From: Cellvibrio sp. UBA7661
Lineage (GTDB): Bacteria > Pseudomonadota > Gammaproteobacteria > Pseudomonadales > Cellvibrionaceae
Assembly: GCA_002483365.1 (NCBI GenBank)
Contig: DLHT01000017.1
Location: 159,270-223,269, forward strand
Direction of reading: 5' to 3'
DNA: 64,000 nucleotides
Each line of letters opens with the position of its first letter. Positions within the stretch are counted from its first letter, which is position 1. The notes under the pieces were generated by a model. The model was given only the letters and a program-made list of their open reading frames with translations. It was not told the DNA's origin and did not search any database. This document shows positions 55,153 through 63,843 of the stretch, piece after piece. The position numbers and the translations under genes were made by a program.

Positions 55153-55776
55153 TTATTTGATTTGTGCTGCCAGAGGTTCCGCAGCGTACAAGTCTTGCGG
55201 TGTATTGATATTAAAAAATGGATCGTAAGCGTCTGCTTCAAAATCGACTTCAACCACTTTTTGCTGTGCGATCCAATCCTGCAGACGAGGAACACGGCCT
55301 TGTTCTAATTGATCTGCAATTTTGCTGATCAAAGAGGCATGCCAGAGCGCAAAGATGGGATGGCTACGTCCTTTGGCTGTCGCTACCGCCAATTGTGCGT
55401 GCTGGCTATTTGCAGCGATAAATAAACGCTCGACCAAATCTGTAGGAAAGAATGGGGTATCTGAGGCAAAACTTACCAGCCATTCTGCATCGGGGTTATC
55501 GTTTTGCATCCAGCACAGCCCGGCGTGGATACCGGCTAAAGGCCCGAGGTTATTCGGGAATAGATCGGGGATTACCGGTAAACGGGTGCGGGCAAAACGC
55601 AGGCTACTGCCATTGGCATTGAGTAAGAGTTTGCTTACCTGGGGTTGGGCACGTTCAATCGTCCTTTGCAGCAATGTCTTGCCTGCCAGAGGGAGCAGAC
55701 ATTTGTCGCCACCCCCCATACGGCGCGCCAATCCTCCGGCCAAAATAACGCCGACAACAGATTCGGAAATACTCAT
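55153..55776 (-). CDS. mobA: Molybdenum cofactor guanylyltransferase
   Basis: MobA attaches GMP to molybdopterin to form the bis-MGD cofactor of DMSO-reductase-family enzymes. The 207-residue protein carries the nucleotidyltransferase motif LAGGLARRMGGGDK, NLGPLAGI, and the metal-binding Asp in SFASDTPFF. No other molybdopterin gene is adjacent. It is divergent from the CPBP gene across a 264-nt gap, which holds no supported gene. Confidence 0.94.
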   Translation of the reverse strand: MSISESVVGVILAGGLARRMGGGDKCLLPLAGKTLLQRTIERAQPQVSKLLLNANGSSLRFARTRLPVIPDLFPNNLGPLAGIHAGLCWMQNDNPDAEWLVSFASDTPFFPTDLVERLFIAANSQHAQLAVATAKGRSHPIFALWHASLISKIADQLEQGRVPRLQDWIAQQKVVEVDFEADAYDPFFNINTPQDLYAAEPLAAQIK

Positions 55777-56040
55777 AAATGTTTACTACGTCAGGATCTG
55801 GTTGGATTAATACGCCGTTTGATCCTTATTTGGCGCATTAATCATCTTAAGTGCATAGTGACTAGTTTAACTGTTGGGCAGTTGCATCACCACTACCTCT
55901 TTATGAAACAAGGTTGGATTTTTATCGCAACCTATCCCTTGGCGCGATTTATCGCTAGGATTCGCGATGTTTACCTGCGGAATAAGACTATGGATTACCG
56001 CGGGACATACCTAAAAATTACAAATGAATAAGGATAATGG

Positions 56041-59000
56041 ATGATGCAAGTTTCCCCTCCCCATCGATTGCTATCCTGGCAGTCTCCGTTGTTTTGGACA
56101 GTGTTTTTAGCGGCGTCAGTTATCGCAGCGATTGCTGCACTTAAATTGATGTTTGTTGCAGCACCGGGCCTGAGCGTTGATATCCAATTTTCACGTGACC
56201 AGGTGGTATCTTCAGCCCGGCAATTCCAGCAGCACCACTTTCCCGATTTAAAAACCGAGCGTTCTGCCGTCATTTTTGTGAGCGATCGCGGTTTGCAAAA
56301 CTATGTCGAATTAGAAGCGGGTGGTGCCGATAAAGTTCAAGAGCTTATTCCGCAATTGGATGCAGTGACGCACTACTGGAAGGTCCGCAGTTTTGCACCC
56401 GGGCAAGAAGAAGAGCTGATTACCGCCTTTAGCCCGCGCGGCGAGCCTATTTCATTTGCCTATTTAATTGCAGAAAAAACACCCGGTGCAGCATTGGATG
56501 AAACTGCCGCACGGGCATTGGCAGAGGAGGGAGCCCGTGCCTTTATGGGCGAGCGCTTTGATCTTTATAAAACCTTCGAAACCAAGCAAAAACGTCAGGC
56601 ATCTGGCCGTGTGGATTACAGCTTCACCTACGAACATTCCACGTTAATCGTGGGCGAGGCGCGTTTTCGTCTGGAGTTAAAAGTCGCGGGTGATCGGTTG
56701 GTTGCCGTGGATACTTTCAAGCACATCCCCCAGGCATTCGACCAGCGCTTTGGTGAGATGCGTGCGTTAAACACCCAGATCAGCCAGATTTCCGCCTACA
56801 TCATGGCGGTACTCTTCGGTTTGGGCGGATTGGTTGGCGGTGGTATTTGGTTGTTTCGCCGCCATCAATTGCAGTGGGTAAAAGCCTTTTGGCCGGCCTT
56901 GGTGGTGGGTGCCGGTTTAGGCGCAGCGACCTTGGCCAATATGCCAATGGCGTGGATGGGCTACCAAACAACCAGCTCGGCGCAGACCTTTCTATTTCAA
57001 CAGCTAGCGCAGGCGGGTGGGGTGATATTCGTCGCCAGCTTGGCCTTTGCAACCATTTATGCTGTGGCGGAGGGTTTGACTCGTATGGCATTTGCCGATC
57101 ACCCTCGCCTGTGGGATATGTTTCGCAAAGAGACGTTATCGCCCGATATTTTAGGCCGAGTGCTGGGCGGCTTCGCATGGACGGGGTTCTTTCTGTTGTA
57201 TGCGATGGTGTTTTATTGGTTCAGTACCAAAGTGCTGGGATGGTGGCAGCCAACGGGGATGGATTCTGACCCCAATATCCTCGCCAGTTGGCGGCCAGCT
57301 TTGGCACCAATTTTTACTGCGTTACAGGCAGGGACTTGGGAGGAGTGTTTATTCCGGGCGATTCCTCTGGCGCTCGCGGTACTGATTGGCAACCACTACG
57401 GTATTCGCAACAAGTTGGTCATCGTCACCTTGATTGTGCAGGCGCTGGTATTTGCCGGTGTCCATGCAAACTATCCCAATCTTCCCGGTTACAGTCGCTT
57501 GATCGAACTGTTTATTCCTGCCATCGCGTTTGGCTTGGTGTATCTGCGTTTTGGTTTGGCGATCTGCATGATTGCCCACTTCGAATACGATTTGGTACTG
57601 ATGAGTCTGCCGATTTTTATCGCTGAAGACTCCAGTCTCTGGATCGATCGTGCGCTAGTGATTGGTGCAGGCATCGCACCGCTTGCCGCATTACTGTGGG
57701 CGAAAGTGCGCGGCGGACAATGGCAAGCCTTGGGCAGTGAATGGCGTAATGGTGTACCTGCTGCCGTGGCACCCGTCAACGTGGAAGAGGTTGCTCCCGC
57801 GCCACAAGCAACAGGTTCAGCATTAGTCATCAAGCCCTTGTGGATGGGGTTAATGGCAGTAGTGGCTATTGGGTTGTTCGCTGCAAATCTGGCCAAGCCT
57901 CCACGTCTGGATTGGCCTGCTTATGAAATCCATCGTGCACAAGCGCAAGAAAAAGCCGAGGCGTATCTGGCTGAGCGCGGCGTCAAACTGGAAGGCGAAT
58001 GGCATCGCACCGCAACGACGTATGGTGGGTGGTCGCAGCCGCTAGAGTTTGTCTGGCGCGAATCCGGAAAAGAAAAAACGCAGGGGCTGATTGGCCAATA
58101 TCTGGATACGCCCTTCTGGGTTATCACCTGGCGCAAGTTTGATGGTCCGGTTGAGGAGCGCTCCGAGCAGTGGCAGGCCTGGCTTTATCCCGACGGCCGC
58201 CTGCATGAATTGGTGCATCAATTACCGGAAGGGCGAGCAGGAGCGAAGCTCAGCCGTGAACAAGCGGTTAGCAAAGCCATGGAATGGATTATTCAAAAGG
58301 GCTGGGGTGATCTCTCCTCGCTGGAAGAAAAATCAGTCGAGGAAATACTGCGCCCGGCGCGCAGCGATTGGGTGGTCACTTATCTCGATAAAGGGGCTTA
58401 TGATCATGAAGGTGCGCGCGCAGCCATCATCATCAAGCTGGTTGGCGATGAGGTCACCAGCTATGTGCGCAGCATTGATATTCCCGATGAATGGAAACGC
58501 GCAGAGAGCGAAGAATCATCGCGCCAGCAGCCTTACAGCATTGTTTCCAAAGTGGCGTTGTTAGTGCTGATAGGTATGGCGTTGGTCTGCTTTTTCCGCC
58601 GCGCGGCAGGTAGCAAGTTCAGCTTTATAGCGGCCTTGCCGTGGATACTGGTTGTCTCCATCGCCAATATGAGCGTCACTCTATTGTGGAGCGATCCGGC
58701 GTTTGCCGGCTTCCAAACGACCATGGGGTGGTGGATGCAGGTGGGCATGCTGTTATTCGGGGTCGGTATTGCTACCAGCGTACTTGCGGTATTGGTGTTT
58801 TTGGTTGCCCAGGTTATCCATGGCGAACGCCCAAGGGCTGGGGCGAATTTGAACAGCGATTTTATACTTGGCAGTCTGCTGGCTTTGGGGCTGATAGGAT
58901 GTAAATCGCTTATCGATCTTGTCGTGCCCGCAGGTTGGACACCAACGCCTTATTCAGCCGATTGGGCGACCGTCATGCCTTGGCTCACCGCGATCCTCAA

Positions 59001-59391
59001 TGGGTTCAAAGGTGTTTTCCCGAAATTAATGCTGATTATTGTGGCGGTTGGTTTAGCGCGTTACCTCACCAAAACCTGGCGTTGGGCACTGGTGATGGCA
59101 ATGGTGTTGGTGTGGCTATTGTGTTCATCCATGGCGAGCCGCGCATTCATCAATACCTTCGCCGAGCAGCTTTTTACTGCTGCAACTGTGTGGTTGGCAT
59201 TTATCCTGATCCGTAGACAACAATTGGGCGTAGTGCTTGCGCTAATGGGCGGCCTTATTGCCTTGCAGCAGCTGTGGGTGACAACAGCTATTTACCCTGG
59301 CGCTGAATGGCATGGCTTACTAAGCTGCGCCGCTTGCGTTGGTTTATCTTATGTTTTGCTCCGGCATTGGTATCGCCGTGGGTTAGAATAA
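56041..59391 (+). CDS. Large CPBP-type intramembrane protease-like protein with duplicated architecture
   Basis: A 1116-residue polytopic membrane protein. The three CPBP (CaaX/Abi) signatures are intact: EECLFR (434-439), FxxxH ending at His475, and His513 in HFEYD. It is built as two similar halves: each begins with one transmembrane helix and an extracytoplasmic region of about 200 residues with PepSY-like features (about 45-250 and 620-835), followed by a bundle of helices. Only the first bundle has the protease motifs. Most CPBP proteins are about 200-350 residues. ATG at 56041 has AAGGA 6 nt upstream. Substrates are unknown. Confidence 0.85.
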   Translation: MMQVSPPHRLLSWQSPLFWTVFLAASVIAAIAALKLMFVAAPGLSVDIQFSRDQVVSSARQFQQHHFPDLKTERSAVIFVSDRGLQNYVELEAGGADKVQELIPQLDAVTHYWKVRSFAPGQEEELITAFSPRGEPISFAYLIAEKTPGAALDETAARALAEEGARAFMGERFDLYKTFETKQKRQASGRVDYSFTYEHSTLIVGEARFRLELKVAGDRLVAVDTFKHIPQAFDQRFGEMRALNTQISQISAYIMAVLFGLGGLVGGGIWLFRRHQLQWVKAFWPALVVGAGLGAATLANMPMAWMGYQTTSSAQTFLFQQLAQAGGVIFVASLAFATIYAVAEGLTRMAFADHPRLWDMFRKETLSPDILGRVLGGFAWTGFFLLYAMVFYWFSTKVLGWWQPTGMDSDPNILASWRPALAPIFTALQAGTWEECLFRAIPLALAVLIGNHYGIRNKLVIVTLIVQALVFAGVHANYPNLPGYSRLIELFIPAIAFGLVYLRFGLAICMIAHFEYDLVLMSLPIFIAEDSSLWIDRALVIGAGIAPLAALLWAKVRGGQWQALGSEWRNGVPAAVAPVNVEEVAPAPQATGSALVIKPLWMGLMAVVAIGLFAANLAKPPRLDWPAYEIHRAQAQEKAEAYLAERGVKLEGEWHRTATTYGGWSQPLEFVWRESGKEKTQGLIGQYLDTPFWVITWRKFDGPVEERSEQWQAWLYPDGRLHELVHQLPEGRAGAKLSREQAVSKAMEWIIQKGWGDLSSLEEKSVEEILRPARSDWVVTYLDKGAYDHEGARAAIIIKLVGDEVTSYVRSIDIPDEWKRAESEESSRQQPYSIVSKVALLVLIGMALVCFFRRAAGSKFSFIAALPWILVVSIANMSVTLLWSDPAFAGFQTTMGWWMQVGMLLFGVGIATSVLAVLVFLVAQVIHGERPRAGANLNSDFILGSLLALGLIGCKSLIDLVVPAGWTPTPYSADWATVMPWLTAILNGFKGVFPKLMLIIVAVGLARYLTKTWRWALVMAMVLVWLLCSSMASRAFINTFAEQLFTAATVWLAFILIRRQQLGVVLALMGGLIALQQLWVTTAIYPGAEWHGLLSCAACVGLSYVLLRHWYRRGLE

Positions 59392-59410
59392 GCTGATTGC
59401 AGCGGTTGAT

Positions 59411-59440
59411 AAAAAGGCACTGCATTCAGTGCCTTTTTTA
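59411..59440 (+). terminator. Intrinsic terminator after the CPBP gene
   Basis: AAAAAGGCACTG pairs perfectly with CAGTGCCTTTTT around a CATT loop, with a T-rich tail. Confidence 0.93.
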
Positions 59441-59500
59441 TTTTTGAGCGCGTGTAGGCGTTTATATGACGCAGATTGATAAATCTGGTGGAGATATTTT

Positions 59501-60145
59501 ATGGAATTAAAACTGGAAGATTTTCGCCGGGAATATACGCAAGGCGGATTGGATATTACGGATGTTGCAACGAGTCCTTTTGAACAATTCCAGCGCTGGA
59601 TGGAACAGACGATTGAATCCGGAATTCCTGACCCTAATGCGATGACGGTTGCAACAGTTGATGAAACCGGCCAGCCATCGCAGCGAATTGTGTTGCTCAA
59701 GCATATGGATGAAAAAGGCTTTGTGTTTTACACCAATTTAAACAGCCATAAAGCGCAGGATCTAAAACAAAATCCTAAAATCAGCTTGCACTTTCCCTGG
59801 TATTTTTTAGAGCGGCAGGTGAAGGTGTGTGGCGTTGCCGAGCAATTATCCACCACGGAAGTATTGAAATATTTCGTTACCCGCCCGCGCGACAGCCAAT
59901 TAGGTGCTTGGGCATCCCAACAGAGCCGTCCTATTTCATCGCGCGCGCTATTGATGCAGCAATTTGAATCGATGAAAAATAAATTTGCCAGAGGCGAAAT
60001 TCCCGTGCCGGATTTTTGGGGGGGTTTTCGTGTTAAACCACATCAGATTGAATTTTGGCAGGGCGGTGCAGCGCGCTTGCACGACCGCATGCAATACAAT
60101 TTGCAAACAGATGGCTCATGGAAAATCCAGCGTTTGGAACCCTGA
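59501..60145 (+). CDS. pdxH: Pyridoxamine 5'-phosphate oxidase
   Basis: PdxH makes pyridoxal phosphate from PNP or PMP using FMN. The 214-residue protein shows the typical N-terminal LEDFRREYTQGGLD, the FMN-binding RIVLLKHMDEKGFVFYTN and the C-terminal RLHDRMQY...W...RLEP ending. Length is normal. It ends in TGATG shared with the next gene, so the two are coupled. Confidence 0.97.
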   Translation: MELKLEDFRREYTQGGLDITDVATSPFEQFQRWMEQTIESGIPDPNAMTVATVDETGQPSQRIVLLKHMDEKGFVFYTNLNSHKAQDLKQNPKISLHFPWYFLERQVKVCGVAEQLSTTEVLKYFVTRPRDSQLGAWASQQSRPISSRALLMQQFESMKNKFARGEIPVPDFWGGFRVKPHQIEFWQGGAARLHDRMQYNLQTDGSWKIQRLEP

Positions 60146-61122
60146 TGAAATTTATCGCCTTAAAAAATTCCGGTGACGCCTCGCAGTTGTTTGTTAGCCA
60201 AGGCGAAATGCCAACACCCAAAAAAGATGAAGTATTGATTCGCGTATACGCTGCAGGTATTAATCGGCCGGATATTTTGCAGCGTCAGGGGTTGTATCCT
60301 CCGCCTGCTGATGCATCGCCTATTTTGGGTCTGGAAGTAGCGGGTGAAGTAGTTGCATGTGGTACTGATGTAAAAAAATGGCAGGTTGGCGACCGCGTGT
60401 GTGCGTTGGTAAATGGCGGTGGTTATGCTGAATACGTTTCAGCCCCAGCTGGGCAATGCCTACCTATACCTGATCAATTTTCTTACGTTCAAGCGGCTGC
60501 TTTACCGGAAACTTTTTTCACGGTATGGCACAACCTGGTTCAACGTGCACATGTGCAAGCCGGTGAAACCTTGTTGGTTCATGGTGGTGCTAGCGGCATT
60601 GGTACCTGCGCAATCCAACTCGCAAAAGCGATGGGGGTAGATGTATTTGCTACTGCAGGATCATCGGAAAAATGTGCGGCGATTACTGCACTTGGTGCAG
60701 TTGCTATTCATTATCGTGAACAGGATTTTGTCTCGGCTGTTAAAGAGCAATCGAACGGGCAGGGCGCAAATGTCATTTTGGATATGGTGGGTGGCGATTA
60801 TATCCAACGTAACTTTTCAGCTGCTGCGAAAGACGGACGTATTGTGAATATTGCTTTTTTGCAGGGCAGTAAAACAACAATCGATTTTATGCCGCTAATG
60901 TTAAAACGCTTAACCTTGACCGGCTCAACGCTGCGCGCGCAATCGGTGCAGGCAAAAGCGAAAATTGCCGCTGAGCTGGGAGCACAGGTATGGCCATTAT
61001 TGAATGCACAAAAAATAAAACCGATTATTGATTCGGTTTTTCCATTTGAGCAGGTTGCAGAAGCTCATGCGCGTATGGAATCGAATCAGCATATTGGGAA
61101 AATAGTTCTTAATTTACAGTGA
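60145..61122 (+). CDS. NAD(P)H quinone oxidoreductase, zinc-independent MDR family
   Basis: A 325-residue medium-chain dehydrogenase/reductase of the PIG3/QOR type. A GroES-like N-terminal domain is followed by a Rossmann domain with GGASGIGTCAIQLAKAMG, a good NADPH-binding AxxGxxG-type motif. The zinc ligands of alcohol dehydrogenases are absent. It begins in the pdxH stop (TGATG), so a frame from 60055 overlapping pdxH by 90 nt is rejected. The physiological substrate is unknown. Confidence 0.92.
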   Translation: MKFIALKNSGDASQLFVSQGEMPTPKKDEVLIRVYAAGINRPDILQRQGLYPPPADASPILGLEVAGEVVACGTDVKKWQVGDRVCALVNGGGYAEYVSAPAGQCLPIPDQFSYVQAAALPETFFTVWHNLVQRAHVQAGETLLVHGGASGIGTCAIQLAKAMGVDVFATAGSSEKCAAITALGAVAIHYREQDFVSAVKEQSNGQGANVILDMVGGDYIQRNFSAAAKDGRIVNIAFLQGSKTTIDFMPLMLKRLTLTGSTLRAQSVQAKAKIAAELGAQVWPLLNAQKIKPIIDSVFPFEQVAEAHARMESNQHIGKIVLNLQ

Positions 61123-61123
61123 A

Positions 61124-61288
61124 AGCCCATTCGATTGCATTCACTATATAAGACACGCCGTAAATACGTCCTTGTAGGCTCGATTCGGCCTTCTCTATGC
61201 GCTCCAGGCGCTACGAGAAACCTCCCACATCCATGTGGGTCGTCCATGCCTCATACGGTCTTTTATAGTGAATGCAATCGAATGAGCT
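61124..61288. repeat. 165-bp MITE-like element with 31-nt terminal inverted repeats
   Basis: The left arm (61124-61154) and the right arm (61258-61288) are inverted repeats differing at 2 of 31 positions, ending toward the interior in AGAC/GTCT-like sequence. The 103-nt interior is itself structured: CCCACAT-CC-ATGTGGG (61224-61239) and GCGC-TCCAG-GCGC (61199-61211) enclosed by TTCTC/GAGAA. It has no coding capacity beyond short frames. The element fills the gap between the quinone oxidoreductase and the CoA-transferase. No clear target-site duplication was identified. A non-autonomous mobile element or dispersed intergenic repeat is the likely nature. Confidence 0.75.
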
Positions 61289-61312
61289 AAGTGCTTCGTA
61301 AGGAAATTAAAA

Positions 61313-62521
61313 ATGACAAATATTTCGCAAGCCCGCCGTCCTCTCGACGGTATTCGCGTTATTGAAATTGGCCAATTGCTCGCAGGCCCTTTTGCTGGCT
61401 GCATGCTGGGTTATTTCGGTGCAGAGGTAATTAAGATCGAACCACCGGACGGCGATCCTATTCGCGGTTGGCGTGTGTTGGAAAATGGCACATCGCATTG
61501 GTGGCGCAGTATCGGGCGCAATAAAAAAAGCATTACTCTGGATTTGAAAAAAACCGAAGCCCAACAAATCGCACGACAATTAATTGATAGTGCGGATGTG
61601 GTTATTGAAAACTTTCGCCCGGGTGTAATGGAGGCTTGGGGGCTTGGGCCGGAGGAAATAAAAAAAACGAATCCTGATATTGTCTACGCGCGTATTTCCG
61701 GTTACGGGCAAACAGGGCCTTATGCAAGCAAGCCGGGGTTTGCATCAGTCTGCGAAGGTATGAGTGGATTCCGTTACGTAAATGGTTTTCCAGATCAGGC
61801 ACCTGTGCGGCCTAATTTGAGTATTGGCGATACGATTTCTGGTATTCACGCTGCACTGGGAATTGCATTGGCATTATTGGAGCGTGAAAGAAATCCTGAA
61901 GGTAAAGGCCAGGTGGTCGATGTTGCGTTATATGAATCCATGTTTAATTTAATGGAAGCGGTTGTACCGGAATTTTCTGGCGCTGGCGTTATTCGTGAAC
62001 CTTCGGGAACAACGGTTACGGGCATAGTGCCTACAAATACTTATCGTTGCAAAAACGGAAAATACGTTGTGATTGGTGGTAACGGCGATTCAATATTTCA
62101 ACGGTTAATGGAGGTGGCGGGGCATCCGGAAATGGCATCTGATCCACGCATGGCAAACAATGCAGGGCGTGTGCAACATGAATTGGAAATTGATAATGCA
62201 CTTGCCGCATGGTGTATGAGTAAAGACTCGGATGATATTTTGCAATTGTTGGAAGCCGCGCGTGTTCCTGCGGGACCTATCTACAATGTGAAGGATATGT
62301 TTGCTGATCCACACTTTAATCAACGTGGAATGTTTGAGCAGGTGGAAATTAATGGCAAACCGTTAAAAATTCCCGCTATCTTGCCAAAGTTGGAAAATAC
62401 ACCGGGTCGTACCGAGTGGCCCGGTGGTGTTGTAGGTAGTCACACGCAAGAAATTTTACAATCGGTGTTGAACTTATCGTCTGAAAAAATTCACACATTA
62501 AAATCAGCAGGTGTAATTTAA
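61313..62521 (+). CDS. CaiB/BaiF class III CoA-transferase
   Basis: A 402-residue family III CoA-transferase. Typical features are GIRVIEIGQLLAGPFAG, LGAEVIKIE-like FGAEVIKIEPP, and the conserved aspartate in SIGDTISG that forms the aspartyl-CoA intermediate. Related proteins use succinyl-CoA, formyl-CoA or glutarate, but I cannot name this substrate. AAGGAA precedes the ATG. The DUF1653 gene begins directly after its stop codon, so they form one unit with tadA. Confidence 0.93.
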   Translation: MTNISQARRPLDGIRVIEIGQLLAGPFAGCMLGYFGAEVIKIEPPDGDPIRGWRVLENGTSHWWRSIGRNKKSITLDLKKTEAQQIARQLIDSADVVIENFRPGVMEAWGLGPEEIKKTNPDIVYARISGYGQTGPYASKPGFASVCEGMSGFRYVNGFPDQAPVRPNLSIGDTISGIHAALGIALALLERERNPEGKGQVVDVALYESMFNLMEAVVPEFSGAGVIREPSGTTVTGIVPTNTYRCKNGKYVVIGGNGDSIFQRLMEVAGHPEMASDPRMANNAGRVQHELEIDNALAAWCMSKDSDDILQLLEAARVPAGPIYNVKDMFADPHFNQRGMFEQVEINGKPLKIPAILPKLENTPGRTEWPGGVVGSHTQEILQSVLNLSSEKIHTLKSAGVI

Positions 62522-62797
62522 ATGTCATTGACGCAAGATGTGTTAAAGAGCGGATTGTATCGTCATTACAAAGGCAATGATTATTTTGTTTTCCAAGTGG
62601 CGCATCACAGTGAAACGCGCGAGCCGGTAGTGTTTTATCGCTGCTTGTATGGCGATTATTCCTGGTGGGTTCGTCCACTGGAGATGTTCACTGAAACCGT
62701 TGAGCTTGCAGGTGAAACCATTCCTCGCTTTCGTTTTGTGCGCGAATTGACGGTGGCAGAACAAATCAATTATCTGTCGCAAACGGTAGGGAAATAA
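62522..62797 (+). CDS. DUF1653 family protein
   Basis: A 91-residue protein matching the DUF1653 pattern, with GLYRHYKGNDYFV at the start and YGDYSWWVRPLEMF in the middle. No function is known. The ATG follows the CoA-transferase stop codon without a gap, and tadA starts 3 nt later, indicating tight coupling. Confidence 0.9.
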   Translation: MSLTQDVLKSGLYRHYKGNDYFVFQVAHHSETREPVVFYRCLYGDYSWWVRPLEMFTETVELAGETIPRFRFVRELTVAEQINYLSQTVGK

Positions 62798-62800
62798 GTT

Positions 62801-63337
62801 GTGACTGATCATCAAGCTGAAAAGAATGCGGCAGAAACTGAAGCGTTTTCTGCGGAGGATATCCGCTGGATGGATCACGCCATCGCTCTTGCGGCGCAAG
62901 GTGAGGTGTTGGGGGAGGTTCCTGTAGGGGCAGTTATAGTTGCCGATAACCAGATAATCGGTGAAGGTTTTAATCAGCCTATTACCCTGCACGATGCAAC
63001 CGCACACGCAGAAATTGTCGCGTTGCGCCAAGCGTCGGCGAAGATCCACAATTATCGTGTAGTGGGCGCTACGCTCTACGTTACTCTGGAGCCTTGCACG
63101 ATGTGTGTTGGCGCGTTGGTTCATGCGCGTATCAAGCGGTTGGTGTTTGGTACAACAGAACCGAAAGCGGGGGCGGTGATAAGCAAAGCCAGATTATTGG
63201 ATAGCGAATATTTTAATCATCGCATCGAGTATCAAGGGGGCGTATTGGCTGATCAGTGTCAGCATCAGCTCAGCCACTTTTTTGCCCATCGTCGAGAAGA
63301 GAAGCGCAAACAAAAGCGTGCCAGACCAGAATTATAG
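62801..63337 (+). CDS. tadA: tRNA-specific adenosine deaminase
   Basis: TadA deaminates A34 to inosine in the anticodon of tRNA-Arg(ACG) and is usually essential. The 178-residue protein has the zinc/catalytic motifs HAE in TAHAEIVAL and PCTMC in LEPCTMCVG, with LGEVPVGAVIV before them. It starts with GTG. The C-terminus is basic, ending RKQKRARPEL. No close terminator is seen. Confidence 0.97.
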   Translation: MTDHQAEKNAAETEAFSAEDIRWMDHAIALAAQGEVLGEVPVGAVIVADNQIIGEGFNQPITLHDATAHAEIVALRQASAKIHNYRVVGATLYVTLEPCTMCVGALVHARIKRLVFGTTEPKAGAVISKARLLDSEYFNHRIEYQGGVLADQCQHQLSHFFAHRREEKRKQKRARPEL

Positions 63338-63843
63338 TTTCTATCGCATTGTCGGCATTATTGTGTAGTGCATATCAACCATCAACCATCAACACCCTCT
63401 CATGTATATATAATTGCTATTGTTTATTTGAATTGAAAAATTTCAGCTGATAGTTTTTGTTGTGTTTTTTGAGTTTTTTCTCATTTTGCTGTTTATTTGA
63501 GCTAAATATTGGGCTTCCATCAAAATTATCTCTTATTTTGATGGAAAGATATTTTCATTTTGGTATACAATTTTTTAAATATAAGAAAGTTTTTTACAAA
63601 AATAAGAAACAATCATTCGCGCCAATAAAGTGGCCGGTGCTGCAACCACTAGCATTGTCAAAGAGAACGCAAGATCAAGGTCTGCTTGTTGCGCCAATGC
63701 AACAAGACTGCCTTTCATTCCTATTACCCAGTTGTTATTCGATGTTTTGTATTGCCCCGATGTTCAGGATGAGGTGTACACCTATACCTGTTCAATGGTG
63801 CGATTACGGGTAAAGCGTTTTATAAAACAGCAAAAAGGCGCGG
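63338..63843. other. AT-rich intergenic region after tadA
   Basis: No gene is supported in this 506-nt stretch. Roughly 63395-63610 is strongly AT-rich compared with everything else in the window. It contains a short ATCAACC tandem repeat (63374-63394) and two inverted repeats listed separately or in the findings. Short frames on both strands have no recognisable domain. Confidence 0.5.
63515..63546. repeat. 12-bp perfect inverted repeat in the AT-rich region
   Basis: TTCCATCAAAAT (63515-63526) and ATTTTGATGGAA (63535-63546) are exact inverted repeats around an 8-nt spacer. It may be an operator, a remnant of a mobile element end, or a weak terminator. Confidence 0.5.

Noticed and set aside
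54696..55295. A 199-residue version of the VanZ-like protein
   Set aside because: The first 71 residues are not VanZ-like and run into mobA; ATG 55082 has an excellent AAGGAG.
55903..56031. A 42-codon frame just upstream of the CPBP gene
   Set aside because: No Shine-Dalgarno and no recognisable sequence. The region more likely acts as leader for the CPBP gene.
63575..63718. A 47-codon minus-strand frame with a hydrophobic stretch (MKGSLVALAQQADLDLAF...)
   Set aside because: Too short, no convincing ribosome-binding site, and its end runs into the AT-rich tract. It could be a gene remnant, but nothing supports that.
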